DNA of 64,000 nt from Kiloniellales bacterium (GTDB lineage Bacteria; Pseudomonadota; Alphaproteobacteria; Kiloniellales; JAKSDN01), in NCBI GenBank assembly GCA_030064845.1, contig JASJEC010000008.1:59382-123381 (forward strand). The letters run 5' to 3'. The notes beneath the pieces were generated by a model. That model saw only the letters and a list, made by a program, of their open reading frames with translations, was not told where the DNA came from and searched no databases. This document shows, in pieces, positions 1-10,095 of the stretch (position 1 is the first letter of the stretch; the number at the start of each line of letters is the position of its first letter). The translations under genes were made by a program, and so were the position numbers.

Positions 1-2540
<2,540 letters not shown>

Positions 2541-2588
2541 GCGGCGCCCCCGTTCCGGACAGGGGTGCGTCAGAGAGGGGCGCGAGGC

Positions 2589-3065
2589 ATGGAGCTGCGG
2601 CCGGCCACGGAGCATGACCTCGACTTCATCCTCGCCCAGGAGGCGCTGCCGGGCTACGACCGCTTCATCTGCCCCTGGCCGCGGGCGCGCCACGAGGCGG
2701 AGATGGTGGATCCCGACAAGGCTTACCTGATCGGCGAGGACGGCGGAGAGCGGCTCGGCTACGCCATCCTCGCCGGCCTCGCCTCGCCGCACCGCTCGAT
2801 CGGTCTGTGGCGGGTCGTGGTGGCCGCGCCGGGCCAGGGCCTCGGCCGGCGCTTCATCCGTGAGATCATGGCCTGGGCCTTCGAAGAGCGGGCCGCCCAC
2901 CGCCTGTGGCTCGACGTGTTCGACGACAACAAACGGGCGGAAGCCGCCTACCGCGCGCTCGGCTTCGTCGAGGAAGGCCGCACGCGCGAATCGGTGCTGC
3001 GCCCCGACGGCTTCGCCACACTGATCCTGTTCTCGCTGCTGGAATCGGAGTATCGGCGGCTCTGA
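2589..3065 (+). CDS. GNAT-family N-acetyltransferase
   Basis: A protein of 158 residues with one GNAT fold. The acetyl-CoA pyrophosphate-binding loop is visible as VAAPGQGLGRRFI (the family's Q/R-x-x-G-x-G/A pattern) near residue 82, followed by a conserved C-terminal strand with DDNKRAEAAYRALGF, typical of small-molecule or protein N-acetyltransferases. The ATG at 2589 is preceded by an AGAGAGGGG Shine-Dalgarno; an in-frame GTG at 2565 is less likely. It lies 48 bases after gltB on the same strand and may be cotranscribed. The acceptor substrate cannot be told from sequence. Confidence 0.85.
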   Translation: MELRPATEHDLDFILAQEALPGYDRFICPWPRARHEAEMVDPDKAYLIGEDGGERLGYAILAGLASPHRSIGLWRVVVAAPGQGLGRRFIREIMAWAFEERAAHRLWLDVFDDNKRAEAAYRALGFVEEGRTRESVLRPDGFATLILFSLLESEYRRL

Positions 3066-3077
3066 CGCCGGGCCGAT

Positions 3078-3111
3078 AGCGCTCGCGCTCGGCCCCTCGG
3101 GCCGCTATTTT
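3078..3111 (+). terminator. Weak stem-loop terminator candidate
   Basis: Inverted repeats between the GNAT and GST genes: CGGCCC (3090-3095) and GGGCCG (3099-3104) around a 3-base loop, followed by CTATTTTG. A competing longer stem pairs GGGCCGA (3070-3076) with TCGGCCC (3089-3095). The T-run is short, so termination is uncertain. Confidence 0.35.
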
Positions 3112-3119
3112 GCCGCGCC

Positions 3120-3788
3120 ATGCGAACCCTCTACCACTTCCCGCTCGATGCGGGCAGCCGCAAGCTGCGGATCCAGCTGGCCGAGAAGTCCCTCGAGGCC
3201 GCGCTCAAGGTGGATAAGGCCTGGGAGCGGCGCGAGCGCTTCCTCGACCTGGATCCGGGAAGCGAGCTGCCGGTGCTGATCGAGGCCGACGGCACCAAGA
3301 TCGCCGGCGCCGCCGTGGCGGGGGAGTATCTGGAAGACGCCTATCCGACCCCGAATCTGCTGGGCGCCGACCCGATCGACCGCGCCGAGACCCGGCGGCT
3401 GGTGATCTGGTTCGGCGGCCGGTTCCACCAGGAGGTGACCCGGAACCTGGTCGAGGAGAAGCTGATGAAGCGCTATCTGCGTCTCGGCCAGCCGGACACG
3501 GCGGCGATCCGCGCCGGCCACGCAAACATCCGCTATCACCTGGACTACATCGCGTGGCTGACCGAGCAGCGCCACTGGCTGGCCGGCGAGACGCTCACCC
3601 TGGCCGACATCACGGCGGCCGCCGAGCTCTCGACCGTCGACTACCTGGGCGATGTGCCCTGGAGCGACCGCCCCGCGGCCAAGGACTGGTACGCCAGGAT
3701 GAAGTCGCGGCCGAGCCTGCGCCCGCTGCTGAGCGATGCGATCGCGGGCATTCCGCCCGTCCCGCACTACGCGGACCCGGATTTCTAG
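3120..3788 (+). CDS. Glutathione S-transferase family protein
   Basis: A 222-residue protein of typical cytosolic GST length. The N-terminal thioredoxin-like domain begins with LYHFPLDAGSRKLRIQL; the Ser after Gly is the likely position of the catalytic or glutathione-activating residue. A cis-Pro loop follows (ELPVLIEADGTKIAGA), then an all-helical C-terminal domain from about residue 90 with the N-capping segment LTLADITAAAELS conserved in GSTs. It is monocistronic: it follows a possible terminator and faces the TPR gene tail to tail across a dispersed repeat. Substrate unknown. Confidence 0.88.
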   Translation: MRTLYHFPLDAGSRKLRIQLAEKSLEAALKVDKAWERRERFLDLDPGSELPVLIEADGTKIAGAAVAGEYLEDAYPTPNLLGADPIDRAETRRLVIWFGGRFHQEVTRNLVEEKLMKRYLRLGQPDTAAIRAGHANIRYHLDYIAWLTEQRHWLAGETLTLADITAAAELSTVDYLGDVPWSDRPAAKDWYARMKSRPSLRPLLSDAIAGIPPVPHYADPDF

Positions 3789-3810
3789 CGGGCTGCCGAA
3801 AATCTTGAGC

Positions 3811-3925
3811 TCTTGATCACCCTCATCCTTCGACAGGGGGCGCAGCCCGGCGCTTCGCGCGGATGAGGGTGCTTGTTTGAAACATCACACCCTCACCCTG
3901 AGCTTGTCGGAGGGTGATGGTGCCG
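3811..3925. repeat. Dispersed palindromic intergenic repeat, copy A
   Basis: About 115 bases bounded by inverted ends of the type TCATCCTTCGACA and CTTGTCGGAGGGTGA, with an internal GCGCGGATGAGGGT block. The same unit occurs at 17921-18026, 35412-35520 and 62448-62560. This copy lies between two convergent genes. It encodes nothing and resembles a REP/MITE-like element. Confidence 0.85.
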
Positions 3926-4009
3926 GCTGGGCACCTTTGGTAGCACCACGACGAGAGAGTGATGGTTTGAGGCCCTGTCCGTCGTGAATACCCCGAACCC
4001 GAATTTGCT

Positions 4010-4774
4010 CTACTCGACCTTGACGTCGAGCGCTTCCAGGTAGCGCCGCGCCGCGTCGCCCGACGGGCCCTCGGGTGCGTGCAGCAGGACGTCCAGCCAG
4101 TCGGAGCGGGCGCCGTCCGCGTCGCCCTCCTCGCGGCGCAGCAGGCCGCGCACGAGAAGGCCTTCGGGGTTGTCCGGCTCGGACGCGAGCGCGTTCTCGA
4201 TATCGGCCCAGGCTTCCGCCGTGTTGCCAGCCTTGCGGTTGGCGTCCGCCCTCAGGATACGGATCTCGGCGCGCTCGGGCGCGATCTCCCGGGCGCGGCT
4301 CAGGTCGGCGATGGCTTCCTGGTAGTCGCCGGCATAGGCCCAGGCGATCGCGCGGTCGATCAGCAGCTCTACGTGGTCGGGCGCGAGGTCCAAGGCCGCG
4401 GTCTGCACCGCCAGGGTCCGCCTGATCTCGCCGGCCTGCAGCCAGGCCTGGCCGGCCTGGTGGAGCGCCTCGACGGTCAGCGCTTTGTCGGTCTGATTGA
4501 GCTCTTCGGCCAGCGTCTCCAGGCGCATCGCGGCCTCGGCAAAATAGCCCAGCACGAGCAGGGCCACGGCGGCGCAGTGCCGGGCCTGGGTGCCGCCGCC
4601 GTTCCGCTGCCAGTTCTGGGCGTCCTCGTAGGCGCCCTCGGGATCCTCGGCGGCCCGGAAGAGGCAGTCCGCGTAGACCTGCTCCGGCGGCGGCTCCGGC
4701 GCCGGGCCGGCGGCCGCCACGGCCAGGGCCGCGGACGCCACGGCCAGGATGCGGCACGACCTGTAAGAAGACAC
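4010..4774 (-). CDS. Secreted TPR-repeat protein
   Basis: A 254-residue protein with an N-terminal signal sequence (CRILAVASAALAVAAAGPA, about 22 residues), so probably periplasmic. The rest is helical and contains at least three tetratricopeptide-like units, clearest in AIAWAYAGDYQEAIADLSRA and the two segments after it. TPR proteins act as binding scaffolds; nothing points to a partner. It is followed by repeat copy A and faces the SDR gene head to head across about 210 bases in which no further gene is seen. Confidence 0.75.
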   Translation of the reverse strand: MSSYRSCRILAVASAALAVAAAGPAPEPPPEQVYADCLFRAAEDPEGAYEDAQNWQRNGGGTQARHCAAVALLVLGYFAEAAMRLETLAEELNQTDKALTVEALHQAGQAWLQAGEIRRTLAVQTAALDLAPDHVELLIDRAIAWAYAGDYQEAIADLSRAREIAPERAEIRILRADANRKAGNTAEAWADIENALASEPDNPEGLLVRGLLRREEGDADGARSDWLDVLLHAPEGPSGDAARRYLEALDVKVE

Positions 4775-4983
4775 GCGCGAGCCTTTCTTTTCCGCTGTCC
4801 GGGCCTGCCTTCTCGAGGCCCGCGGTCCCCGGGAAGAAAGCCTGATCGCCGGGCCGAATCAAGCGCCCCACCACTGCCACCGCGACGTGGGCGCGCGCGT
4901 GCTCCGCTTGCCTCTCGACTCCGCCGCCCCGATCGGGCACGAGAACAGAGCGCGCACCACCCTTAAAAGACGTCCACCGAGCC

Positions 4984-5871
4984 ATGTCCCGAGAAACCGC
5001 CACCCCACGCCTGTTCTGCTTCGGCCTCGGATACTCCGCGCAGGTCCTGGCGGGCCGTCTGGCTGCCCGGTCCTGGCGGATCGCCGGCACCACCCGCTCG
5101 GAGGAGAGCAGAAGGACGCTTGAATCCCAGGGCTTCGAAGTCCACCTCCTGCCGCCGGGCGGTTCCCTGGAAGACCCGGCCGGCGCCCTGGCCGGCACGA
5201 CCCATCTCCTGTCGAGCGTGCCGCCGGACGAAGAGGGCGATCCCGTGGTTGGGCGCCACGGGGCGGACATCGCCGCGATACCCGGACTCGCCTGGGCCGG
5301 CTACCTCTCGACCACCGGCGTCTACGGCGATCGCGACGGCGGCTGGGTCGACGAGGAGTCGGCGCTACGGCCCACGGGAAGGCGCGGCCGCCTGCGCGTT
5401 GCGGCCGAGCATGCCTGGCTGGAGCTGGGCCGCCGCGACGGCCTCCCGGTCCACATTTTCCGCCTCGCCGGCATCTACGGCGCCGGACGCAACGCCCTCG
5501 AGTCGGTCCGGGCGGGCAGAGCCAAGCGGATCGACAAGCCGGGCCAGGTGTTCAGCCGGATTCACGTCGAGGATATCGCCACGGTGCTCGAGGCCTCGAT
5601 GGCCCGGCCCAATCCGGGCCGCATCTACAACGTCTGCGACGATGACCCCTGTCCCCCGGCGGAGGTGATCGCCCACGCCTGCGCGCTGCTCGAGGTGACG
5701 CCGCCGCCGCTGGTGCCCTTCGCCGAGGCCGAGCTCTCGCCCATGGGCCGTTCCTTCTATCAGGACAGCAAGCGGGTCTCGAACCGGCGGATCAAGGAAG
5801 AGCTCGGGGTCGCCTTGCGCTATCCCGATTATCGCGCGGGCTTGGATGCGCTCTTGCGTTCTAGCGCGTGA
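4984..5871 (+). CDS. NAD(P)-binding SDR-family protein, YeeZ-like
   Basis: A 295-residue extended short-chain dehydrogenase/epimerase-like protein. The Rossmann motif is FGLGYSAQVLAGRL near residue 13, the variant seen in the YeeZ group rather than the usual GxxGxxG. The region YLSTTGVYGDRDGGWVDE matches the active-site segment of that group, and the C-terminal half has IHVEDIATVLEASM and IYNVCDDDP, typical of nucleotide-sugar epimerase relatives. Substrate is unknown for the group. Its 3' end overlaps the convergent hydrolase gene by 43 bases. Confidence 0.82.
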   Translation: MSRETATPRLFCFGLGYSAQVLAGRLAARSWRIAGTTRSEESRRTLESQGFEVHLLPPGGSLEDPAGALAGTTHLLSSVPPDEEGDPVVGRHGADIAAIPGLAWAGYLSTTGVYGDRDGGWVDEESALRPTGRRGRLRVAAEHAWLELGRRDGLPVHIFRLAGIYGAGRNALESVRAGRAKRIDKPGQVFSRIHVEDIATVLEASMARPNPGRIYNVCDDDPCPPAEVIAHACALLEVTPPPLVPFAEAELSPMGRSFYQDSKRVSNRRIKEELGVALRYPDYRAGLDALLRSSA

Positions 5872-6647
5872 CCGGCGGCGGCCGCCAGCTCGTCCAGTAC
5901 CGCGCCCAGGCGCGCCAGTTCCCCCGGCTCGGAAAGGCGGTGGCCGCCGCCCTTGATCAGGGTGACCTCGACGTCGGTCGCCTGCAGCCGTTCGGCCAGG
6001 GTCATCGAGACCTGCCACGGCACGTCGGGGTCAGCCAGCCCGTGGACCAGGCGCACCGGGCAGCGGATCGCGACGCTGTCGCGCAGCAGCAGGTTGCGGC
6101 GGCCCTCCTCGATCAGCTTCATGGTGATCGTGTAGGGTTCGTCGCCGTAGTCCGAGGGTTCGCGGTAGACGCCGTCCCGCGTCAGCGTCTCGCGCACCGA
6201 CTCGGGGTAGCGCGCCCACATCAGGTCCTCGGTGAAATCCGGCGCCGCGGCGATCCCCATGAGGCCGCAGACCCGTTCGGGTCGCGCCAGCGCGGCCAGC
6301 AGCATGATCCAGCCGCCCATCGAGGAGCCGACCAGGATCTGCGGTCCCTCGGTCAAGGCGTCGAGCGCCTGCACCGCGTCGTCGGCCCAGACACCGATCG
6401 TGCCCTCGTCGAAACGGCCGGAGGAAGCGCCGTGGCCCTGGTAGTCGAATCGTAGGAATGATCGCTTACGCTCGCGCGCCCAGGCCTCGAAGGCGAGCGC
6501 CTTCGTTCCTGTCATGTCGGACATGAAGCCGCCGAGGAAGACGATACCTGGTGCAGACCCCGCGGTCTTGTGGTAGGCGATGATTCGCCCATCGGGGCAC
6601 CGCAGGGTTTCCGGATGGCTGTCTGAATCGAGGTCCGTCGAAGGCAT
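5829..6647 (-). CDS. Alpha/beta hydrolase
   Basis: A 272-residue single-domain alpha/beta hydrolase. The nucleophile elbow is VGSSMGGW, the acid is probably in GLADPDVP and the catalytic His in GGGHRLSE. The HG-type oxyanion segment is replaced by FLGGFMSDMTG, as in a subgroup annotated as serine esterases or BAAT-like hydrolases. The chosen ATG (complement of 6645-6647) is the only methionine upstream of the conserved core. It shares the bases CATG with the opposite-strand start of the glycosyltransferase gene. Substrate unknown. Confidence 0.82.
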   Translation of the reverse strand: MPSTDLDSDSHPETLRCPDGRIIAYHKTAGSAPGIVFLGGFMSDMTGTKALAFEAWARERKRSFLRFDYQGHGASSGRFDEGTIGVWADDAVQALDALTEGPQILVGSSMGGWIMLLAALARPERVCGLMGIAAAPDFTEDLMWARYPESVRETLTRDGVYREPSDYGDEPYTITMKLIEEGRRNLLLRDSVAIRCPVRLVHGLADPDVPWQVSMTLAERLQATDVEVTLIKGGGHRLSEPGELARLGAVLDELAAAAGHALERKSASKPAR

Positions 6648-7893
6648 GGCTGGACGCGGTATTTTCGCAAAGATTGGCAAGGCTAGCACCGCGCGCGCGG
6701 CGGAAGAAGAGGGACCGGCCGTGCTGCAGGTTCTGCCCGCCATGGAAGCGGGCGGCGTCGAGCGCAGCGCCGTCGATTTCGCCGCGACCGTGACGGAGTC
6801 GCGCGGCCGGGCCTTCGTGGTCTCCGAGGGCGGCCAGATGGAGCGCCACCTGCAGCGCGCCGGGGCGCGCCACATCGCCATGCCGCTGGCCACGCGAAAT
6901 CCGGCGCGGGTCCGGGGCAACATCGACCACCTGTCCCACATCATCCGGAGCAACGGCGTCGATATCCTCCACCTGCGCAGCCGGGGGCCGGCCAAGATCG
7001 CCCAGGCCGCGGCGCGGCGCACCGGCTGTCGCCTGGTAACCGACTTCGGCGCGGCCAGTATGGCAGGCAACCTGCTGCAACGTGCGCGCAGCCGGATCCT
7101 TACCACCGGCGACCGGGTCTCCGTCGTCTCCGAGTTTCTCGCCCGGCACCTGATCACCACCTTCAATGTCGATCCGGCGCGCATCCGCGTCGTGCCGCGC
7201 GGCGTCGACCTCGACGTCTTCTGCCCGGACCAGGTGTCGCCGCAGCGGGTCATTCGCCTCGCCACGGAATGGCGTCTGCGCGACGGCATGCCGCTGATCA
7301 TGATGCCGCCGCGCTTCACGGCCTGGAAGGGCCAGGCCTTCTTCTTCGACGCGCTCGCCGCGCTCAAGGAGATGGAGTTCGCCTGCGTCGTGATCGCCAC
7401 CGAGCGCGGCCGGACTTCGAACCGCGACGAGCTGGAGCAGATGGTCAGGCGCCGCGGTCTGGAAGACCGGGTCTTCGTGCTCGATCACTGCAACGACATG
7501 GCGGCCGCCTACATGTTGGCCGACACCGTGGTCTGCCCGGGGCCGCGCCCCGAGGCCTTCGGCCGCACCATCGGCGAGGCCCAGGCCATGGGGCGCCCGG
7601 TCGTGGCGAGCGACCACGGCGGCGTCCGCGAGCAGGTGCTGGCCGACGAGACCGGTTTCCTCTACCCGCCGGGCGACGTCCAGGCCTTGGCGACGGCCTT
7701 GCGCCGAACCATCGGCCTGAGCGCCGAGCATCGGCGGCACATCGGCCGCCAGGCCGAGACCCACGCCCGCAGCCGCTTCGCCAAGGACCGGGTGGGCGAA
7801 TTGGTCCTGGACCTCTACCGCGAGCTGCTCGAGGAGTCCGGCCGCGCCGGCTTCGGCGCGGGCCACGACCGCGATTTCGGGGCGGCGCAGTAG
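6646..7893 (+). CDS. Glycosyltransferase family 4 protein
   Basis: A GT-B fold retaining glycosyltransferase of about 415 residues. The N-terminal domain begins VLQVLPAMEAGGVERSAVD, with the Gly-rich acceptor loop; the C-terminal donor domain carries GPRPEAFGRTIGEAQAMG, the E-x7-E motif that binds nucleotide sugar. These enzymes act in surface polysaccharide or lipid glycosylation at the inner membrane. Start choice: ATG 6646 is placed like that of relatives, but GTG 6721 has the better Shine-Dalgarno (AGAGGG, 7 bases upstream), so the true start may be 6721. No other polysaccharide genes are nearby. Confidence 0.88.
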   Translation: MAGRGIFAKIGKASTARAAEEEGPAVLQVLPAMEAGGVERSAVDFAATVTESRGRAFVVSEGGQMERHLQRAGARHIAMPLATRNPARVRGNIDHLSHIIRSNGVDILHLRSRGPAKIAQAAARRTGCRLVTDFGAASMAGNLLQRARSRILTTGDRVSVVSEFLARHLITTFNVDPARIRVVPRGVDLDVFCPDQVSPQRVIRLATEWRLRDGMPLIMMPPRFTAWKGQAFFFDALAALKEMEFACVVIATERGRTSNRDELEQMVRRRGLEDRVFVLDHCNDMAAAYMLADTVVCPGPRPEAFGRTIGEAQAMGRPVVASDHGGVREQVLADETGFLYPPGDVQALATALRRTIGLSAEHRRHIGRQAETHARSRFAKDRVGELVLDLYRELLEESGRAGFGAGHDRDFGAAQ

Positions 7894-7970
7894 TCAGCCA
7901 TCGCGGCACCTCAATTAAACATATGTAATCAAGCGACTTACTATAGCGGAAGGTGCAAAGCCGCGGTCCC

Positions 7971-8091
7971 GGTTAAGGGGAAATTAACCATGGCTGCCGC
8001 ACTCTTGAGCTGTCCGGACAGTTTCTTGAGCGACCAGGGGTAACTGGTTTGTCCGGAAGCGCGCCGTGCCGTGCACGGGTCGATCCCGTGC
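7971..8091. promoter_or_regulatory. Leader rich in inverted repeats before the ExbB/MotA-like operon
   Basis: Within the 235-base gap upstream of the operon are three perfect inverted repeats: GGTTAA-N7-TTAACC (7971-7989), the 12-base palindrome CTGTCCGGACAG (8010-8021, flanked by two CTTGAGC copies) and GCACGGG-N5-CCCGTGC (8073-8091). A further GTCCGGA lies at 8051. They could be operator sites or RNA hairpins in the 5' UTR. No regulator is identified. Confidence 0.45.
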
Positions 8092-8128
8092 CGGGCGTGA
8101 CGCTCAGCAAAAAGATCGGGAGCCGGCA

Positions 8129-8875
8129 ATGGCCATTTCCTCACCCTCCGCACCAACTTCCAACCTGGCGAGCGGCGCCCAAGCTTCGGCCGACTCCGGA
8201 CAGGAGCAAGTGAACTGGCTCCTGGCGCGCGCCCGGGGGGCGCAGGAAAGGCCCTACCACTATCTGCTGCTGCTGCGCTTCGTGCTGATCAACCTGCTCG
8301 GGCTCGGCCTGCTCGGGGCGGCCCACGCGCAGGGTTGGGTCGAGATGGTCGTACAGGCCGACGCTTCCCGCCTCTCCATCGTGATCGCGCTGGTCTTCGT
8401 CGTCGGCCTCGGATACTGCGCGCTGCGCGTTTTCCAGACCAGCAGCGAGCTCAACCACATCAAGTCTTTCGACCCTTTGGTTCAATCGGCCGTGGGCGAC
8501 TACATCGCCAAGCTGCGCGGCCGCGGCGGCGAGAGCCGCTCGATGCTCTCGGCGTCGCTGCGCATGAAGCTGTCACAGCGCATCTCGCTGGTTCGCCACA
8601 TCGCCGGAAGCCTCGTCCTGCTCGGCCTGATCGGGACCGTGATCGGATTCATCATCGCGCTCTCCGGCGTCGACCCCGAGAGCGCGTCCGACGTCCAGTC
8701 GATCGCGCCCATGGTCTCCAGCCTGATTGAGGGCCTGTCCACGGCGCTCTACACGACGCTGATCGGTTCGGTGCTCAATGTCTGGCTGATGATCAACTAC
8801 CGCCTGCTCGCCGGCGGCACGGTGAAGCTGATCACCGCGCTGATCGACTTCGGAGAAGACAATGCAAGAGCTTGA
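8129..8875 (+). CDS. MotA/TolQ/ExbB-type proton channel family protein
   Basis: A 248-residue inner-membrane protein with about four membrane segments (near residues 45-65, 82-102, 165-187 and 205-230). The C-terminal half fits the MotA/ExbB channel domain: LLGLIGTVIGFIIALSG followed after a short periplasmic loop by LIEGLSTALYTTLIGSVLNV, the paired helices with the conserved Thr that line the channel in TolQ/ExbB/MotA. The cytoplasmic insert lies between the second and third segments. ATG 8129 has a GGGAG Shine-Dalgarno 7 bases upstream. It overlaps the next gene by 14 bases, so the two are probably made together as a channel and its one-TM partner. What the complex drives is unknown. Confidence 0.82.
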   Translation: MAISSPSAPTSNLASGAQASADSGQEQVNWLLARARGAQERPYHYLLLLRFVLINLLGLGLLGAAHAQGWVEMVVQADASRLSIVIALVFVVGLGYCALRVFQTSSELNHIKSFDPLVQSAVGDYIAKLRGRGGESRSMLSASLRMKLSQRISLVRHIAGSLVLLGLIGTVIGFIIALSGVDPESASDVQSIAPMVSSLIEGLSTALYTTLIGSVLNVWLMINYRLLAGGTVKLITALIDFGEDNARA

Positions 8876-9467
8876 TTTCCTGGAAGAGGACGACAGCGAT
8901 ACGGTCTTTCGCGACGTCATCTTCCTGGCTCTGGCCGGCTTCATCGCGATCGTCATCCTGCTCCTGCCCCATCTCAACCCGCCGGCCAAGGCTGAGGAGG
9001 AATCGCCCAGTCCGGGCAACGTCATCGTCGAGATTCGCTGGCCCGACGACTTCAACACCGACGTCGACCTCTGGGTCGAGGCGCCGGGCGACGTGCCGGT
9101 CGGCTACTCCAACAAGGGCGGCCTGGTGTTCAATCTGCTGCGCGACGACCTCGGCCTGCACGCGGACTACTCCGGGCTGAACTACGAGGTCTCCTACAGC
9201 CGCGGCATCCCGCCGGGCGACTATACGGTCAACCTGCACCTCTACCGGGATCTCTCCGGCCGCCTGCCGGTGCCGGTCACCATCGTGGTCAGCGTCAAGA
9301 AGGCGCCGGGCAAGGCGGCCAAGCAGGTGCTCGCCACCCAGATGAAGCTGGTGACCGAGGGCGAGGAGGTGACGGCCTTCCGCTTCTCGCTCGACGAAGA
9401 GGGGCGCCTCGTCAAGGGCAGCGTCCACGACCTGCCGCGGCCCCTGCGCTCGGGGAAGAAGTCGTAA
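8862..9467 (+). CDS. Single-TM partner of the channel protein, with periplasmic beta-rich domain
   Basis: A 201-residue protein. A short acidic N-terminus is followed by one membrane helix (about residues 18-41, RDVIFLALAGFIAIVILLLP). Asp18 sits where ExbD/TolR/MotB carry the proton-accepting Asp. The rest is predicted periplasmic and beta-rich, with DVDLWVEAPGDVPVGYSNKGG, which recalls the D-x-D-L-x-V-x-x-P motif of DUF2135/YfaP-like beta-sandwich domains. There is no peptidoglycan-binding OmpA domain and no ExbD periplasmic fold that I recognise. Family assignment of the soluble domain is an inference. Confidence 0.65.
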   Translation: MQELDFLEEDDSDTVFRDVIFLALAGFIAIVILLLPHLNPPAKAEEESPSPGNVIVEIRWPDDFNTDVDLWVEAPGDVPVGYSNKGGLVFNLLRDDLGLHADYSGLNYEVSYSRGIPPGDYTVNLHLYRDLSGRLPVPVTIVVSVKKAPGKAAKQVLATQMKLVTEGEEVTAFRFSLDEEGRLVKGSVHDLPRPLRSGKKS

Positions 9468-10000
9468 TGGAAAACCTGGTCATCTACTTCGCCGCCGCTG
9501 CCGCGCTCGCCGGGCTGCTCGCCTCGATCGCGCTCTGGGCGCCGCGCCAGCTCTGGATCAAGCTCTCCGCCCTGACCGCGACCGCGCTCTTCCTGCCGGC
9601 CAGCTACGTCAGCCTCGCCGACCTCTTGAGCCGGCCGAAGCCGATTCATTTCGAATGGAGCGAGGCCACGGTCTCCAAGGCCGACGTGCTCTCGGCGCGC
9701 CTGGAGGAGGACGAGGCGATCTATCTCTGGCTGGCGATCGACGGGGTGCAGGAACCGCGCGCCTATGTGATGCCCTGGGACCAGGAGATGGCCCGCCAGC
9801 TGCACGACGCCCAGCGCCGCGCCGAGGCGGAAGGCTCCGCCGTGCGGATGAACCAGCCCTTCGAGAAGTCGTGGGACAAGCGGGAGCGCAAGTTCTACGC
9901 CGCGCCCCAGCCGCCGGCCCCGATGAAGGACGTGCCGCCGCAGAGCCCCGAGATCTTCAAGAAGTCGGGTCTGCAGAGAGATGCCGCGCTTGCCCGCTAG
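9467..10000 (+). CDS. Hypothetical membrane protein, third gene of the channel operon
   Basis: A 177-residue protein with two N-terminal hydrophobic segments (residues 4-24 and about 31-51) and a soluble part of about 125 residues ending in a Pro-rich tail. The segment EDEAIYLWLAIDGVQEPRAYVMPWDQEMARQL recurs in small alphaproteobacterial membrane proteins of unknown role. The start overlaps the previous stop (TAATG), so it is translationally coupled to the ExbB- and ExbD-like genes and probably belongs to the same complex. I do not recognise a function. Confidence 0.6.
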   Translation: MENLVIYFAAAAALAGLLASIALWAPRQLWIKLSALTATALFLPASYVSLADLLSRPKPIHFEWSEATVSKADVLSARLEEDEAIYLWLAIDGVQEPRAYVMPWDQEMARQLHDAQRRAEAEGSAVRMNQPFEKSWDKRERKFYAAPQPPAPMKDVPPQSPEIFKKSGLQRDAALAR

Positions 10001-10025
10001 CGCGCCTTCGCCGCGTCGGGGATTC

Positions 10026-10053
10026 TTGACTTGAGGCCAATACCTTATATCTT
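10026..10053 (+). promoter_or_regulatory. Candidate sigma-70 promoter of thrS
   Basis: TTGACT (10026-10031), a 16-base spacer and TATCTT (10048-10053), about 43 bases before the thrS ATG. The -35 is 5/6 of consensus and the -10 is weaker; an overlapping TTATAT is possible. Confidence 0.5.
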
Positions 10054-10095
10054 GCCGCCTCCGTTGAGGGTCGCTGAATTCCAGTAATCGACAAG

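Noticed and set aside
7941..8156. Small minus-strand ORF before the ExbB/MotA-like gene
   Set aside because: No ribosome site or recognisable protein; it covers the inverted-repeat leader and overlaps the channel gene start.
8129..10000. Zorya-type phage defence reading of the MotA/ExbB operon
   Set aside because: No ZorC/ZorD-like or helicase gene follows and the partner lacks a MotB/OmpA domain; the next gene is thrS.
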